Origin: Serratia sp. M24T3
Lineage (GTDB): Bacteria > Pseudomonadota > Gammaproteobacteria > Enterobacterales > Enterobacteriaceae
DNA length: 64,000 bases
Assembly (NCBI RefSeq): GCF_000257645.1
Contig: NZ_AJHJ01000019.1
Coordinates: 1-64,000 of the forward strand
Direction: 5' to 3'
Shown: one piece after another, positions 9,852-19,701 of the stretch
How positions within the stretch are numbered: the stretch's first letter is position 1
How the letters are laid out: every line of letters starts with the position of its first letter
Notes under the pieces: generated by a model
Told to the model about the DNA's origin: nothing
Databases searched by the model: none
What the model saw: only the letters and a program-made list of their open reading frames with translations
Position numbers and translations under genes: made by a program

Positions 9852-11057
9852 TTACTTTATTCGCACGCCGGTGGTGGGCACTTTTCTAAAACTCCACCAA
9901 ACCTGCGCCGCATTTAACAGTACGAGAATGGCGGTGACCAGAAACACCCAGCGGAAACCGAGCATTGCCGAGACGCCGGAACCAATTAACGGACCCGCAA
10001 CGTTACCCAGATACATGAATGACTGGTTATATCCAAAGATGCGGCCTGTCACCTGATCGCTGCTGTATTTTACCAAAAGCGCCTGAACCGCGGGCATTAA
10101 TGCTCCATCGCCGAATCCTAGCAGGAAACGCAGAATGCCCAGCTGCACAGGGGTGGTGATGGTTGCCATAAAGCAGAACAGAATAAAACAGAACACCAGC
10201 GCGGCGATCAGCACCCGATGTGCGCCGATGCGATCGCCAAGTTTGCCGAGCTTGGGGGCAGCAAGCAGAGCAGAAATCCCCGGCACCGCCGCGATCACCC
10301 CGCTGATAAACGCGATGTTGTCGCTGTTGCCGGAAAGATTGCGAATAAACAGGGTCAGAATCGGGCTGATGGAACCATTCGCCAGCTGAATCATCATGGT
10401 GGTGACAAACAGACTTATCATTAGCATCGGATAAGGCAGCGAGCTGAATACTGCTTTTCCGCTGAGGCGATTGGCTTTAGATATCGGGACCACGCGTTCT
10501 TTAATCAGAAACAGAGTGATCAGGAAGCTGATAAACAGCAGCCCGGCGGTGACGAAAAATACCATCCGCAGTCCAAGATGATCGGCCATAAAACCGCCCA
10601 GTAACGGGCCGATAATCACCCCGGCAACTTGTCCGGTAGACAGTGTTCCCAGCGCCCATCCGCTTTTATCGCGCGGTACCTGTGAGGCGACCAGCGCCAT
10701 GGCATTGGGGATATATCCGGAGGTTAGACCCATCAGGGTGCGAAAGATAAACAACTGCCAGACGTTTTGCGCAAAGCCCTGTAAAACCATGACAATTGCC
10801 ATGCCCAACGCGGCGCGCAGCAGCATCAGCTTGCGGCCTTTACGATCGGCCAGGCTTCCCCACAGTGGTGCAACGCAGGCAGAAACCAGGAAAGTGCCGC
10901 TAAACACTACGCCAGACCAGATGCTCAGCGCTTCGTGGTCGTGGACGCCCAGTTGTTCAACATACAGCGGAAGAAAAGGGAGGATTTCACTCATCGCCAG
11001 ACCAGTAAAGAAGCAGCCAAGCCATACAGAGATTAAATTAAGTTTCCAGGTTTCCAT
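9852..11057 (-). CDS. mdtG: MdtG-like multidrug efflux MFS transporter
   Basis: 401 residues with 12 predicted helices. The sequence follows E. coli MdtG (YceE) throughout: [12 protein letters not shown], the motif-A loop [37 protein letters not shown] and [18 protein letters not shown]. MdtG is a drug:H+ antiporter of the DHA1 group whose overexpression raises fosfomycin and deoxycholate resistance in E. coli; the natural substrate is unknown. It is a monocistronic gene, divergent from rhlE, with its own terminator. Confidence 0.85.
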   Translation of the reverse strand: METWKLNLISVWLGCFFTGLAMSEILPFLPLYVEQLGVHDHEALSIWSGVVFSGTFLVSACVAPLWGSLADRKGRKLMLLRAALGMAIVMVLQGFAQNVWQLFIFRTLMGLTSGYIPNAMALVASQVPRDKSGWALGTLSTGQVAGVIIGPLLGGFMADHLGLRMVFFVTAGLLFISFLITLFLIKERVVPISKANRLSGKAVFSSLPYPMLMISLFVTTMMIQLANGSISPILTLFIRNLSGNSDNIAFISGVIAAVPGISALLAAPKLGKLGDRIGAHRVLIAALVFCFILFCFMATITTPVQLGILRFLLGFGDGALMPAVQALLVKYSSDQVTGRIFGYNQSFMYLGNVAGPLIGSGVSAMLGFRWVFLVTAILVLLNAAQVWWSFRKVPTTGVRIK

Positions 11058-11416
11058 TTTGACGGCGATGCCTTAGGGATGAAATAGTTAACCATGGGAA
11101 TCATAGCAAGCTAATCCTTTCGACGACGTATTAAAAGTGGCGTGTTTTCATTGAAAAGCCAATTTTACGATGCTGTATCAGGCAGAGGCGATTATGCCGA
11201 ACAAAATATCGTGCTTATCGATTTACTCCGACTCATTTACAGCTTGAATCATATAAATGCGCGCGTTGACAGGTTATCTGTTAGAATCCTCGCAACTGGC
11301 GCACTGCAGTTTGTGCCGAATCCTCGTGGTAATGCCTCATTTGCCTCGTCTGATCATCCACTCTTGAAACTGCACCGAACCTGTTCGGGTTAGAGTGGAT
11401 TGGAGTTTTTCCCTAT
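11058..11416. other. Divergent mdtG/rhlE promoter region
   Basis: 359 bases without a supported gene. An extended -10-like element (TGTTAGAAT, 11279-11287) is a candidate rhlE promoter. A small palindrome CCGAAC-CT-GTTCGG lies in the rhlE leader near 11376. Cold-shock or autoregulatory elements cannot be judged by eye. Confidence 0.4.
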
Positions 11417-12826
11417 ATGTCATTTGATTCTCTCGGCCTGAGTGCCGACATTCTGCGTGCTGTTGAAGAGCAGGGCTATACCTCACCTACGCCTATTCAA
11501 CAGCAGGCAATTCCTGTTGTGCTGCAGGGCCGTGATTTGATGGCAAGCGCACAAACCGGTACTGGTAAGACCGCTGGTTTTACTCTGCCTGTTTTGCAAT
11601 TGCTTCTTAACACTAGCGTTCCGATTCAGGGACGTCGCCCGGTTCGTGCGCTGATCCTGACTCCAACCCGCGAATTGGCGGCACAGATCGGCGAAAACGT
11701 GACGGCTTACAGTAAACACCTGAAGCTGCGTTCGCTGGTGGTGTTTGGTGGTGTGAGCATCAATCCACAAATGATGAAACTGCGTGGTGGTGTCGATATT
11801 CTTATCGCGACACCAGGTCGCCTGCTGGATCTGGAACACCAGAGAGCCGTTGATTTATCTCAGGTTGAAATTCTGGTTCTGGACGAAGCCGACCGCATGC
11901 TCGACATGGGCTTTATTCACGATATCCGTCGCGTACTGGCTAAACTTCCGGCCAAGCGCCAGAACCTGCTGTTCTCCGCGACCTTCTCCGACGAAATCAA
12001 AGGGCTGGCCAGTAAATTGCTGACTAACCCGGCTTCTGTTGAAGTTGCGCGCCGTAACACCGCTTCTGCACAGATTGAACAAAGCGTGCATTTCGTTGAC
12101 AAGCGTCGTAAAAGAGAGCTGTTGTCACAAATGATTGGCACCGGCAACTGGCAACAGGTGTTGGTTTTCACCCGCACCAAGCACGGCGCCAACCATTTGG
12201 CTGAACTGCTGAACAAAGATGGCATCACTGCCGCTGCGATTCACGGTAACAAAAGCCAGGGCGCTCGTACTCGCGCATTGGCCGATTTCAAAGCCGGCGG
12301 CATCCGCGTATTGGTGGCGACCGATATCGCTGCTCGTGGTCTGGACATCGACCAACTGCCGCACGTTGTTAACTATGAGCTGCCAAACGTGCCGGAAGAT
12401 TATGTGCATCGCATCGGTCGTACCGGTCGTGCAGAATCTACCGGTGAAGCGATTTCACTGGTTTGCGTTGACGAACACAAACTGCTGCGTGATATCGAAC
12501 GTTTGCTGAAGCGCGAAATTCCACGTATTGCACTGCCAGGCTATGAGCCGGACCCTTCTATCAAAGCTGAGCCGATCGTTAACGGTCGTCAGGGCAGCGG
12601 TGGCGGTCGTGGTGCTCCACGTCAGGGCGGCGGCGGTCAACGTTCTGGCGCTCCGCGTCAGGGTGGCAACGGTCAGCGCAGCGGCAACGGCGGGAATGGC
12701 GGCAACGGTTCAGGTGAAAGCCGTCCAGCACGTCCAAGTCGTGGCAGCGCGGCCAATGCGGGCCAGCGTCGTTCAGGTGCCAGCGCATCTGCAGCGGGTC
12801 GCAGCCGTAAGCCTTCAGGCGAATAA
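11417..12826 (+). CDS. rhlE: RhlE, DEAD-box ATP-dependent RNA helicase
   Basis: 469 residues (E. coli 454). All helicase motifs are present: Q motif PTPIQQQ (24-30), Walker A AQTGTGKT (45-52), PTREL, VLDEAD, FSATF, ARGLDI and HRIGRTGR. RhlE remodels ribosomal RNA during ribosome assembly and can assist the RNA degradosome. After about residue 385 the tail is Gly/Arg/Gln-rich with repeats such as [16 protein letters not shown]. It is a disordered RNA-binding extension that differs from the E. coli tail. A strong terminator follows. Confidence 0.97.
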   Translation: MSFDSLGLSADILRAVEEQGYTSPTPIQQQAIPVVLQGRDLMASAQTGTGKTAGFTLPVLQLLLNTSVPIQGRRPVRALILTPTRELAAQIGENVTAYSKHLKLRSLVVFGGVSINPQMMKLRGGVDILIATPGRLLDLEHQRAVDLSQVEILVLDEADRMLDMGFIHDIRRVLAKLPAKRQNLLFSATFSDEIKGLASKLLTNPASVEVARRNTASAQIEQSVHFVDKRRKRELLSQMIGTGNWQQVLVFTRTKHGANHLAELLNKDGITAAAIHGNKSQGARTRALADFKAGGIRVLVATDIAARGLDIDQLPHVVNYELPNVPEDYVHRIGRTGRAESTGEAISLVCVDEHKLLRDIERLLKREIPRIALPGYEPDPSIKAEPIVNGRQGSGGGRGAPRQGGGGQRSGAPRQGGNGQRSGNGGNGGNGSGESRPARPSRGSAANAGQRRSGASASAAGRSRKPSGE

Positions 12827-12884
12827 TTCAGCCTACCGATGATTGGGTTAACTTGATGCCCTATCTGGTGATCTGAAGATTGAA

Positions 12885-12909
12885 GCCCTCTCTCGAGAGG
12901 GCTTTTTTA
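12885..12909 (+). terminator. Intrinsic terminator of rhlE
   Basis: GCCCTCTC pairs with GAGAGGGC, followed by six T. Confidence 0.92.
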
Positions 12910-12931
12910 TGCCTGTGGATTTGCAAAATAA

Positions 12932-13582
12932 CTAGAGCCAAATCCGATAGGCGCAGCGCCTGGCGCCTTGCAGGATATGCTCGGTGCGCTCCACGTTGGC
13001 GTCCAGAGTTTGGCTAAATACTTCACGTTCCGCCCGACAAAATCCCTGACAGGTAGTTGCAGCCGCGCAAATCGGGCAGTGATTTTCTATCAGCAGATAG
13101 CTGTCGTCCTGCTGTTTTTCCCATCCTGCCATATAGCCTTCGCGCGTGCGGATCGCTGCCAGTCGGCCGAGTTTTTCCTCAAGCGAATCCGCACCCTGCA
13201 TCGCCTGCTGATAATTTTTCAATGTTTCAGCCTCTCGGGTTGAAATCAGCTGATTCAGTGCATCTTCGCCCAGCGAGGAGCGGATCATTCTGAGCAGTTG
13301 AACGGTTAAATCGGCATGCGTATCAGGAAAACGGGCATGTCCCGCGGCGGTGAGTACCCAGTACTGCGCGGGCCGTCCCACGCCTTGCGTTATTGCCTTA
13401 TTTTCGACCAGTCCTTCTTTTGCCAGCTTCACAAATTGCTGCCGCATGGCTTCGCCAGTGGTGCCGAGGATCTTGCCCGCGTCACTGGCCTGCAGTTCGC
13501 CACGGGTTTTAAGCAGCATCAATAGCCGCTCGGATACACTCTGTTTTACACTCTCTGAATTTTCCAAGTCTTTGCTTGACAT
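12932..13582 (-). CDS. SufR-like Fe-S-sensing HTH transcriptional regulator
   Basis: 216 residues. Residues 15-80 form a winged helix (VSERLLMLLKTRG, then EAMRQQFVKLAKEGLVE, then GRPAQYWVLTAAG wing). The C-terminal half carries a cysteine cluster: C169, C172, C178 and C182 in NHCPICAAATTCQGFC, plus C210. The N-x-CPI...CQGFC pattern resembles SufR-type repressors, which bind a 4Fe-4S cluster. The C169-x12-C182 spacing fits, but the remaining ligands differ from the cyanobacterial arrangement, so cluster binding is inferred. It is divergent from an MFS transporter; the 123-base gap with two adjacent inverted repeats suggests that it controls that transporter and itself. Confidence 0.78.
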   Translation of the reverse strand: MSSKDLENSESVKQSVSERLLMLLKTRGELQASDAGKILGTTGEAMRQQFVKLAKEGLVENKAITQGVGRPAQYWVLTAAGHARFPDTHADLTVQLLRMIRSSLGEDALNQLISTREAETLKNYQQAMQGADSLEEKLGRLAAIRTREGYMAGWEKQQDDSYLLIENHCPICAAATTCQGFCRAEREVFSQTLDANVERTEHILQGARRCAYRIWL

Positions 13583-13610
13583 ATTGGTTGTTCGGGTCCT
13601 AGATTAAGCA

Positions 13611-13637
13611 GGAATTATTATTCCAAGTGAAAACTTG
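13611..13637. promoter_or_regulatory. Two abutting inverted repeats, candidate operator
   Basis: GGAAT-N4-ATTCC (13611-13624) is followed without gap by CAAGT-N4-ACTTG (13624-13637), sharing one base. Both are perfect 5-base inverted repeats in the divergent gap between the SufR-like regulator and the MFS gene. Regulator binding is inferred from position. Confidence 0.5.
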
Positions 13638-13705
13638 TTTTAATGTAGGCTAATCACCCCGGGAGTGCAATCCCGCTGTGATGATCGATGAAAAGGATGC
13701 CAGCA

Positions 13706-15142
13706 ATGTCAGAAAGTCACAGTGGATGGGGCAGTTTATTTACTGCCGAGAATCGAGGCAGCGCAATTACCTTGAGCACCGGCGTCGCGCTTTATGCCAC
13801 CAACAGTTATATCGTGATCACAATCTTGCCGTCGGTGGTGCTGGATATCGGCGGAATGGCCTGGTACGCCTGGAATACTACGCTGTTTGTGATAAGTGCC
13901 ATTATGGGCTCGGCGTTGTCTGCGCGATTGCTGAATAAATCTGGGCCACGCTGGGCCTATCTCAACGCGACGGCAATTTTTATGCTTGGCGCAGCTATCT
14001 GCACCGTGGCGCCTTCGATGCCAATACTGCTGTTGGGCAGGGCGATACAGGGTCTAGGCGGAGGATTTTTGTTTGCACTTTCGTATGCAATGGTCAATCT
14101 GGTGTTTCGGGAAGAGCTTTGGCCGCGAGCGATGGCGCTGATATCGGCAATGTGGGGAGTTGCTACGCTGGTAGGGCCTGCGGTCGGTGGGATATTTGCC
14201 GAGCTGCACGCCTGGCGCTATGCCTTTGGCCTGTTGTTACCGGTTACCCTGCTGTTTGCGGTGTTGGTATGGAAAAGCCTGCCTGCTCGCCAGCATAAAC
14301 CAGCTCCAGCCGAACCTCTGCCGCGATTACAGCTGGTGCTGCTCGCAAGCGCAGTACTGGCAATCTCGGCGGGCAGCCTGTCGCCGCACGGGTGGGTCAA
14401 TTTTTCAGGGATTGCCGCGGCCATTGTGCTGGTGCTGTGGTTACGAAAAAGAGAATTCAGTCGCTCTGTACGCCTGTTGCCGCGCAACGCCCTGTCATTC
14501 ACATCTCCGCTGTGCGCGCTGTTTGCCACCATGTCATTGTTGATGATTGGCATGGGCTACGACATTTATGTGCCGTATTTGCTGCAACATCTGCATGGGC
14601 AAACGCCTTTATTGGCGGGTTACATCACAGCCGCTGCCGCCGCTGGATGGACTGTCGGCGAAATGTGGAGCGCCGCCTGGAGCGGTAAACGAGCTTCGGC
14701 AGCGATCAAGGCTGGACCGTTGATCATGTTGCTGAGCTTGCTTTGTCTGCTGGTTTCGCTGCCGCTAACGGTTGGCGCAGCCTGGCTGCACATGAGCGGT
14801 ATCGTGATAGGGCTGAGCTTGCTGGGCTTTGCGACCGGACTTGGCTGGCCGCACCTGCTGACTCGCGTTTTGCAGCAAGCCGAGGCACAGGATAAAGAAA
14901 AGGCCGGAGCATCGATTAGCGTGGTGCAATCCTTTTCTGCGGCAATGGGCACCGCGCTGGCGGGAACCGTCGCCAACCTTGCCGGAATCAACTCGGTGGG
15001 GGGAGTGCAGGGAGCAAGCCAGGCTGCATTGTGGCTGTCGCTAATGTTTTTACTCGCCCCTCTGGCTGCAATAATCACCGCGCGACGGGCCACGCGAGAA
15101 CAACCGGTGCGAACCCGGCAAGAAAGCCTCAACTATAAGTAA
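13706..15142 (+). CDS. MFS transporter, DHA2-like (14-helix) drug exporter family
   Basis: About 478 residues, largely hydrophobic with roughly 14 predicted helices, typical of DHA2-type proton antiporters. [15 protein letters not shown] is the motif-C-like segment; the motif-A loop after helix 2 is degenerate ([13 protein letters not shown]). The substrate is not evident. An upstream ATG at 13688 is possible, but AAGGA at 13693-13697 sits 8 bases before the ATG at 13706, which is preferred. The gene lies divergent from the SufR-like regulator, which suggests a response to iron-sulfur or redox stress. The dusC start is only 67 bases downstream, so they may be cotranscribed. Confidence 0.8.
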   Translation: MSESHSGWGSLFTAENRGSAITLSTGVALYATNSYIVITILPSVVLDIGGMAWYAWNTTLFVISAIMGSALSARLLNKSGPRWAYLNATAIFMLGAAICTVAPSMPILLLGRAIQGLGGGFLFALSYAMVNLVFREELWPRAMALISAMWGVATLVGPAVGGIFAELHAWRYAFGLLLPVTLLFAVLVWKSLPARQHKPAPAEPLPRLQLVLLASAVLAISAGSLSPHGWVNFSGIAAAIVLVLWLRKREFSRSVRLLPRNALSFTSPLCALFATMSLLMIGMGYDIYVPYLLQHLHGQTPLLAGYITAAAAAGWTVGEMWSAAWSGKRASAAIKAGPLIMLLSLLCLLVSLPLTVGAAWLHMSGIVIGLSLLGFATGLGWPHLLTRVLQQAEAQDKEKAGASISVVQSFSAAMGTALAGTVANLAGINSVGGVQGASQAALWLSLMFLLAPLAAIITARRATREQPVRTRQESLNYK

Positions 15143-15209
15143 GCTGGCCATTGCCTTGGCAAGCCGTTCGCCCGTATCATTGCGCGTCATTTTTAAGGGT
15201 AGAACGGCT

Positions 15210-16142
15210 ATGCGAGTATTATTGGCTCCGATGGAAGGCGTATTAGATCCGTTGGTGCGCGAGCTTTTGAGCGAAGTAAACGATTACGACCTTTGTATCA
15301 CCGAGTTTTTAAGGGTGGTCGATATGCTGCTGCCGGTAAAATCGTTTTATCGCCTCTGCCCCGAACTGTTAAACAATAGCCGCACACCTTCGGGCACGCG
15401 GGTTCGAGTCCAACTGTTGGGGCAATATCCGCAGTGGCTGGCGGAAAACGCTGCCCGCGCTGTCGAGCTGGGTTCCTGGGGCGTTGACCTCAACTGTGGT
15501 TGCCCGTCAAAGACGGTTAACGGCAGCGGAGGAGGGGCAACTTTGTTGAAAGATCCCGAGCTTATTTACCAAGGTGCGAAGGCCATGCGCGAGGCAGTTC
15601 CTGCGGACTTACCCGTGACAGTTAAAATACGTCTGGGCTGGGACTCTCTGGCACAAACGCTGGAAATTGCCGACGCGGTGCAACAGGCAGGCGCTACCGA
15701 GCTTACCGTCCATGGGCGTACCAAGGAAGACGGTTATAAAGCCGAGCGAATTAACTGGCAGGCAATCGGAGAGATCCGCCAACGGCTAAGCATTCCGGTG
15801 ATCGCCAATGGTGAGATTTGGGATTATGCGAGTGCGCAAAACTGCATGCAGGTTACCGGCTGTGATTCAGTGATGATCGGGCGCGGTGCACTTAACGTAC
15901 CGAATTTGAGTCGAGTCGTGAAATATAACGAGCCGAAAATGCCTTGGCCCGACGTCATTACCTTACTCAAGAAATATACCTATCTGGAAAAGCAGGGTGA
16001 CACAGGTTTATATCACGTAGCCCGTATCAAACAGTGGCTAGGATATTTACGAAAAGAATATTCCGAGGCGACTGAGGTATTTACTCACGTTCGTGCACTC
16101 AATACTTCCAAAGATATTTCGTTAGCCATTCAGGCATTATAA
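15210..16142 (+). CDS. dusC: DusC, tRNA-dihydrouridine(16) synthase
   Basis: FMN-dependent reduction of U16 in tRNA. 310 residues, close to the E. coli length, starting [13 protein letters not shown]. Landmarks: the flavin-binding N-terminus, [18 protein letters not shown] with the catalytic Cys, [11 protein letters not shown], and [10 protein letters not shown] plus [13 protein letters not shown] for phosphate binding. The longer frame from 15156 adds 18 residues with no family counterpart, so the ATG at 15210 is chosen. An intrinsic terminator follows. Confidence 0.95.
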   Translation: MRVLLAPMEGVLDPLVRELLSEVNDYDLCITEFLRVVDMLLPVKSFYRLCPELLNNSRTPSGTRVRVQLLGQYPQWLAENAARAVELGSWGVDLNCGCPSKTVNGSGGGATLLKDPELIYQGAKAMREAVPADLPVTVKIRLGWDSLAQTLEIADAVQQAGATELTVHGRTKEDGYKAERINWQAIGEIRQRLSIPVIANGEIWDYASAQNCMQVTGCDSVMIGRGALNVPNLSRVVKYNEPKMPWPDVITLLKKYTYLEKQGDTGLYHVARIKQWLGYLRKEYSEATEVFTHVRALNTSKDISLAIQAL

Positions 16143-16147
16143 ATTTA

Positions 16148-16172
16148 GGCCACCCTCGGGTGGTCTTTTTAT
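16148..16172 (+). terminator. Intrinsic terminator of dusC
   Basis: GGCCACCC pairs with GGGTGGTC, followed by five T. It marks the left border of the accessory island. Confidence 0.88.
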
Positions 16173-16311
16173 TGGTGTTGTGAATATATAAAATACTAAT
16201 CAATTACAGTAAATATCAATATTTTAAATTCCTTAATATTTTAATCTCATCATGAGATTTTTATTTCACTCTGTTAACGTTTCGTCTTCGGATTAATAAC
16301 CCAAGGATGAG

Positions 16312-17526
16312 GTGATGACGCGACGTCTGGCAAAAATGGGCGATAAAACCACCCATGGACATATAATCAGCGCCTCCTCAAGCGTTTACGATGAAATGAA
16401 GGCGCTGGTCCGCACCGGAGATAAAGCCTGGTGCCAAGAATGCAAAGGCAGCTTTCAAATTGTCGGAACGTATTCCGGCTGGATAGATGAATACATGCTG
16501 GTAGGAAATGGGGATCGCGTTGCCTGTCGATGTAAAAGCAATCAAGTTTGGGCGACGTCTGGCTATAGAGGAGACAGTCAGGTCGCCGCTCGTGCTGTGC
16601 CTGTTCCACAAAAAGAAGCCGCGCCGCTGCAACATGCACAGGCGGCGAAAAAATCCCCGCAAGTTGTTGAGCAAGTTTCATCGCCACCGCAGCCAATGCC
16701 GCTCCCCGCGAGGATCTATGAAACTCAGCGCCAGATGGATGATTATGACGCGGACGATATGCGCTATGGTGATTTGACCGATGAACAACTAAAAAAAGAT
16801 TTTGGGTTAATTCACATCTCGCCGCATGTTGATCCGTTTGAAGGGGTGAAGTTTATTCCCTATGGTTCGCATCCTTCTCCCTATCCTATTGCATCGGCCA
16901 GGCAAAGTATCAGTCTGGAAACCAGCGCCGAAATGCTTTTTGACGAGTTTAGAAGTTTGTCTGATATGTTCTCGTGGACCGGTGAATATAAAGGATTGGT
17001 ACGGAAAATGATTACCCATATGCAGTATGGCGATGGGAAACCTTTTTCAGACCCGTTATTGGATAAGGCTATGAAGGAGCAGATTTTAAATGATAAATCG
17101 GAAGGGAGTACTTTATTAAAAATTAGGGAAGTGCTGTCAGAAAATATAACCGCTACCAATAATTACTACCCATTAACAGCCAGGTTTAAATTTAAAAAAG
17201 CAATTAATAGGGATGCTAAGCTTCCTAAGTTTGACGACATAATGGATCGTATTAATGGTTTGGGAATAAGCGTACATGACACGTGGGCAACACATATTAC
17301 TTTACTGTCTTTGCAAATTGACGGCAATGACTTTGAAGCCGAGATTCATTATCACATACAAGACCATTTTGGTTTGGATAATGATGATATAAGACATTGG
17401 CTTTATCAAAATGTGAGGGTTTTCTCAATATGGTTTGTTCTCCAGCGTTGGGATAGATATGCGTTCAAGCCTTTTACTACAGAAATAAATGTGATAGTAA
17501 AAATAAAAGGAACTAGAAGTGAGTAA
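16312..17526 (+). CDS. PAAR-DUF3289 protein, predicted type VI secretion effector (copy A)
   Basis: 404 residues. Residues 1-85 are a PAAR domain (AKMGDKTTHGHIIS, then TGDKAWCQECKGSF, then GDRVACRC), the conical tip of the type VI secretion spike. Residues 90-135 are a Pro/Ala/Gln linker. The rest matches DUF3289 (FSWTGEYKGLVRKMITHMQ, KPFSDPLLDKAMKEQILND, IQDHFGLDN, FKPF). DUF3289 activity is unknown to me. The first 269 residues are nearly identical to copy B (18487-19701); the last 135 diverge and become AT-rich, the layout of a polymorphic toxin with an exchangeable tip. The initiation site is GTG 16312 or ATG 16315, behind AAGGA. The 3' end overlaps the DUF943 gene by 8 bases. No secretion apparatus genes are in the window. 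Confidence 0.82.
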   Translation: MMTRRLAKMGDKTTHGHIISASSSVYDEMKALVRTGDKAWCQECKGSFQIVGTYSGWIDEYMLVGNGDRVACRCKSNQVWATSGYRGDSQVAARAVPVPQKEAAPLQHAQAAKKSPQVVEQVSSPPQPMPLPARIYETQRQMDDYDADDMRYGDLTDEQLKKDFGLIHISPHVDPFEGVKFIPYGSHPSPYPIASARQSISLETSAEMLFDEFRSLSDMFSWTGEYKGLVRKMITHMQYGDGKPFSDPLLDKAMKEQILNDKSEGSTLLKIREVLSENITATNNYYPLTARFKFKKAINRDAKLPKFDDIMDRINGLGISVHDTWATHITLLSLQIDGNDFEAEIHYHIQDHFGLDNDDIRHWLYQNVRVFSIWFVLQRWDRYAFKPFTTEINVIVKIKGTRSE

Positions 17527-17911
17527 AATAAAAAAACTCTTATTAATTTTTGTTATTGCTGTTACTTTCCTAATATGGAGCATGACTCGTCCGGTGGAAA
17601 TTATCGCTGTGCATGACGGAGATACTTTATTGGTTAAAAACTTCCCATTGTTTAAATACCAAAAAATTTCATGGTGGGAAAATAATAAAAAAAATATTCA
17701 CGAGAAATACAAAATACCTTCATTATACAATGATGGATCTTATATGGTATTTATCTTGAATTATGGAGAAGGGTATAGAGTTGATAGAAATACCGATCAG
17801 GATTCAGATCTACTTTGTTTCGAAGATATGAAAGTAGCTGCCAACTGTATTGAAAAAGATCCTCTTTTCATGGTTCATAGAGCATCTGCTTCAAGAGTCT
17901 ATTATCATTAA
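17519..17911 (+). CDS. DUF943 membrane protein 1, candidate immunity protein
   Basis: 130 residues. One N-terminal membrane helix (residues 5-22) is followed by a domain with the DUF943 signatures RPVEIIAVHDG, LLVKNFPLFKY, ISWWE, LLCFEDMKVAANCIEKDPLF and a YY near the end. The topology predicts an inner-membrane anchor with a periplasmic domain. GTG start at 17519 has AAGGA about 7 bases upstream and overlaps the stop of the PAAR-DUF3289 gene, so effector and DUF943 are translationally coupled. This placement, repeated at copy B, suggests immunity; that is inference, and DUF943 has no established function that I know of. Confidence 0.75.
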   Translation: MSKIKKLLLIFVIAVTFLIWSMTRPVEIIAVHDGDTLLVKNFPLFKYQKISWWENNKKNIHEKYKIPSLYNDGSYMVFILNYGEGYRVDRNTDQDSDLLCFEDMKVAANCIEKDPLFMVHRASASRVYYH

Positions 17912-18008
17912 GATTTCTAAAACGGGTTCACAGATAAAAAGCCCAGCTTTCTACAACAGCCCTTTCATTAGATAAATTAATTCAGTGATAAACGCACAAA
18001 AGGAAAAA

Positions 18009-18400
18009 ATGAATAAAATAAAATTTTTTGTTGTTATTGTTATGATCTCTTTTTCGTGTGTAATATGGAAATTGACTCGGCCGGTAGAAATTATTGCTGT
18101 GCACGATGGAAATACTTTGCTGGTTAAAAATTTCCCATTGTTTAAATATCAACAAATTTCGTGGTGGGAAGAAAACAAAAAAATATTTATGAAAAATATA
18201 AAATCCCTTCACCTGATGCCTATGGCCAATACATGGTGTTTGTTTTGAATTTTGGGAAAGGGTATAGAATTGACAGATGGGTTGATCAAGATTCGAATTT
18301 ACTTTGTTTTGAAGATATGAAAGTAGCGGCCAACTGTATCGAAAAAGATCCTCTTTTTAGGGTTGTTAGGACATATAACTCAAAGATCTATTACCGGTGA
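18009..18400 (+). pseudogene. DUF943 gene 2, interrupted by a one-base frameshift in an A tract
   Basis: The N-terminal 55 codons (MNKIKFFVVIVMISF, then RPVEIIAVHDGN, then QQISWWEENKK) and the C-terminal part (NIYEKYKIPS, then DRWVDQDSNLLCFEDMK, ending KIYYR) lie in different frames. The break falls at seven consecutive A at 18177-18183. Restoring an eighth A gives a complete protein aligned with the other copies. The cause could be true decay, phase variation by slippage, transcriptional slippage, or a sequencing error. The upstream 60 bases and N-terminal half are almost identical to DUF943 gene 5 (21263), so the two share a recent origin. Confidence 0.8.
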
Positions 18401-18486
18401 TTTCTACAAGTTGATTGATAACGTTAATAACCAGTAGAAAGGCTGCTTCTGAATGGAGTTTATTACAGCTTAATCAAAAGGAAAGG

Positions 18487-19701
18487 ATGATGACGCGACG
18501 TCTGGCAAAAATGGGTGATAAAACCACCCATGGACATATAATTAGCGCCTCCTCAAGCGTTTACGATGAAATGAAGGCGCTGGTCCGCACCGGAGATAAA
18601 GCCTGGTGCCAAGAATGCAAAGGCAGCTTTCAAATAGTCGGGACATATTCCGGCTGGATAGATGAATACATGCTGGTAGGAAATGGGGATCGCGTTGCCT
18701 GTCGATGTAAAAGCAATCAAGTTTGGGCGACGTCCGGCTATAGGGGTGAAAGTCAGGTCGCCGCTCGCGCTGTGCCTGTTCCACCAACAGCAGCCGGGCC
18801 GCAGCAACATGCGCAAGCAGCGAAAAAATCGCCGCAAGTTGTTGAGCCAGTTTCATCGCCACCGCAGCCACTGCCGCTTCCCGCGAGGATCTATGAAACT
18901 CAGCGCCAGATGGACGACTACGATGCGGACGATATGCGCTATGGTGATTTGACCGAGGAGCAACTAAAAAAAGATTTTGGGTTAATTAATATCTCGCTGC
19001 ATGTTGATCCGTTTGAAGGGGTGAAGTTTATTCCCTATGGTTCGCATCCTTCTCCCTATCCTATTGCATCGGCCAGGCAAAATATCAGTCTGGAAACCAG
19101 CGCCGAAATGCTTTTTGACGAGTTTAGAAGTTTATCTGACATGTTCTCGTGGACCGGTGAATATAAAGGATTGGTACGGAAAATGATTACCCATATGCAG
19201 TATGGCGATGGGAAACCTTTTTCAGACCCGTTACTGGATAAGGCTATGAAGGAGCAGATTTTAAATGATAAATCGGAAGGGAGTACATTATTACAGATTA
19301 AGGAAGTTTTAACCAACGGCATTGATTATAAAAAAGGTTTTTATCCAGCCGAAGCCAAATGGATATTTATAAAGAAAATAAATGAACAAACAAACCTGCC
19401 AAAATTTAACAATTATTTGAATTACATAAATGGATTAGTGATCAGTGTTCATGATATTTGGTCAGCTCATATTACGTTAGAATCATTGATAGTAACTGGA
19501 AAAAAATTCCATGCAGTAATTGATTATCGTATCCAAGATCATTTTGGTCTAGATAACACTGACATAAATCATTGGATTTATAATAAAGTAAATATTTTTA
19601 ATATTTGGTTTGTTTTACAACGCAGTAGCAAATTTGGCTTCAAGCCTTTCATTACTGAAATAAATATTAAAGTGGATGTTTATGGTGAAAAGGATGTTTA
19701 A
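18487..19701 (+). CDS. PAAR-DUF3289 protein, predicted type VI secretion effector (copy B)
   Basis: 404 residues. The first about 268 codons are nearly identical to copy A (PAAR, linker, first part of DUF3289). From STLLQIKEVL onwards the tail has its own sequence, converging only at short motifs (IQDHFGLDN, FKPF). The linker has a few substitutions (PTAAGPQQH against KEAAPLQHA). The ATG at 18487 follows AAAGG; an in-frame ATG at 18415 only adds 24 residues without counterpart in copy A. The C-terminal third is much richer in A and T than the 5' two thirds. The 3' end overlaps the next DUF943 gene. The sharp boundary near 19290 marks a recombination point. Confidence 0.82.
   Translation: MMTRRLAKMGDKTTHGHIISASSSVYDEMKALVRTGDKAWCQECKGSFQIVGTYSGWIDEYMLVGNGDRVACRCKSNQVWATSGYRGESQVAARAVPVPPTAAGPQQHAQAAKKSPQVVEPVSSPPQPLPLPARIYETQRQMDDYDADDMRYGDLTEEQLKKDFGLINISLHVDPFEGVKFIPYGSHPSPYPIASARQNISLETSAEMLFDEFRSLSDMFSWTGEYKGLVRKMITHMQYGDGKPFSDPLLDKAMKEQILNDKSEGSTLLQIKEVLTNGIDYKKGFYPAEAKWIFIKKINEQTNLPKFNNYLNYINGLVISVHDIWSAHITLESLIVTGKKFHAVIDYRIQDHFGLDNTDINHWIYNKVNIFNIWFVLQRSSKFGFKPFITEINIKVDVYGEKDV

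Noticed and set aside
11142-11393. 83-codon plus-strand frame upstream of rhlE
   Set aside because: No recognisable protein features, no ribosome binding site, and it lies in the divergent promoter region.
15398-15415. GGTTCGAGTCC, like a tRNA T-arm
   Set aside because: It lies inside dusC in a coding frame, and no acceptor stem or anticodon arm surrounds it.
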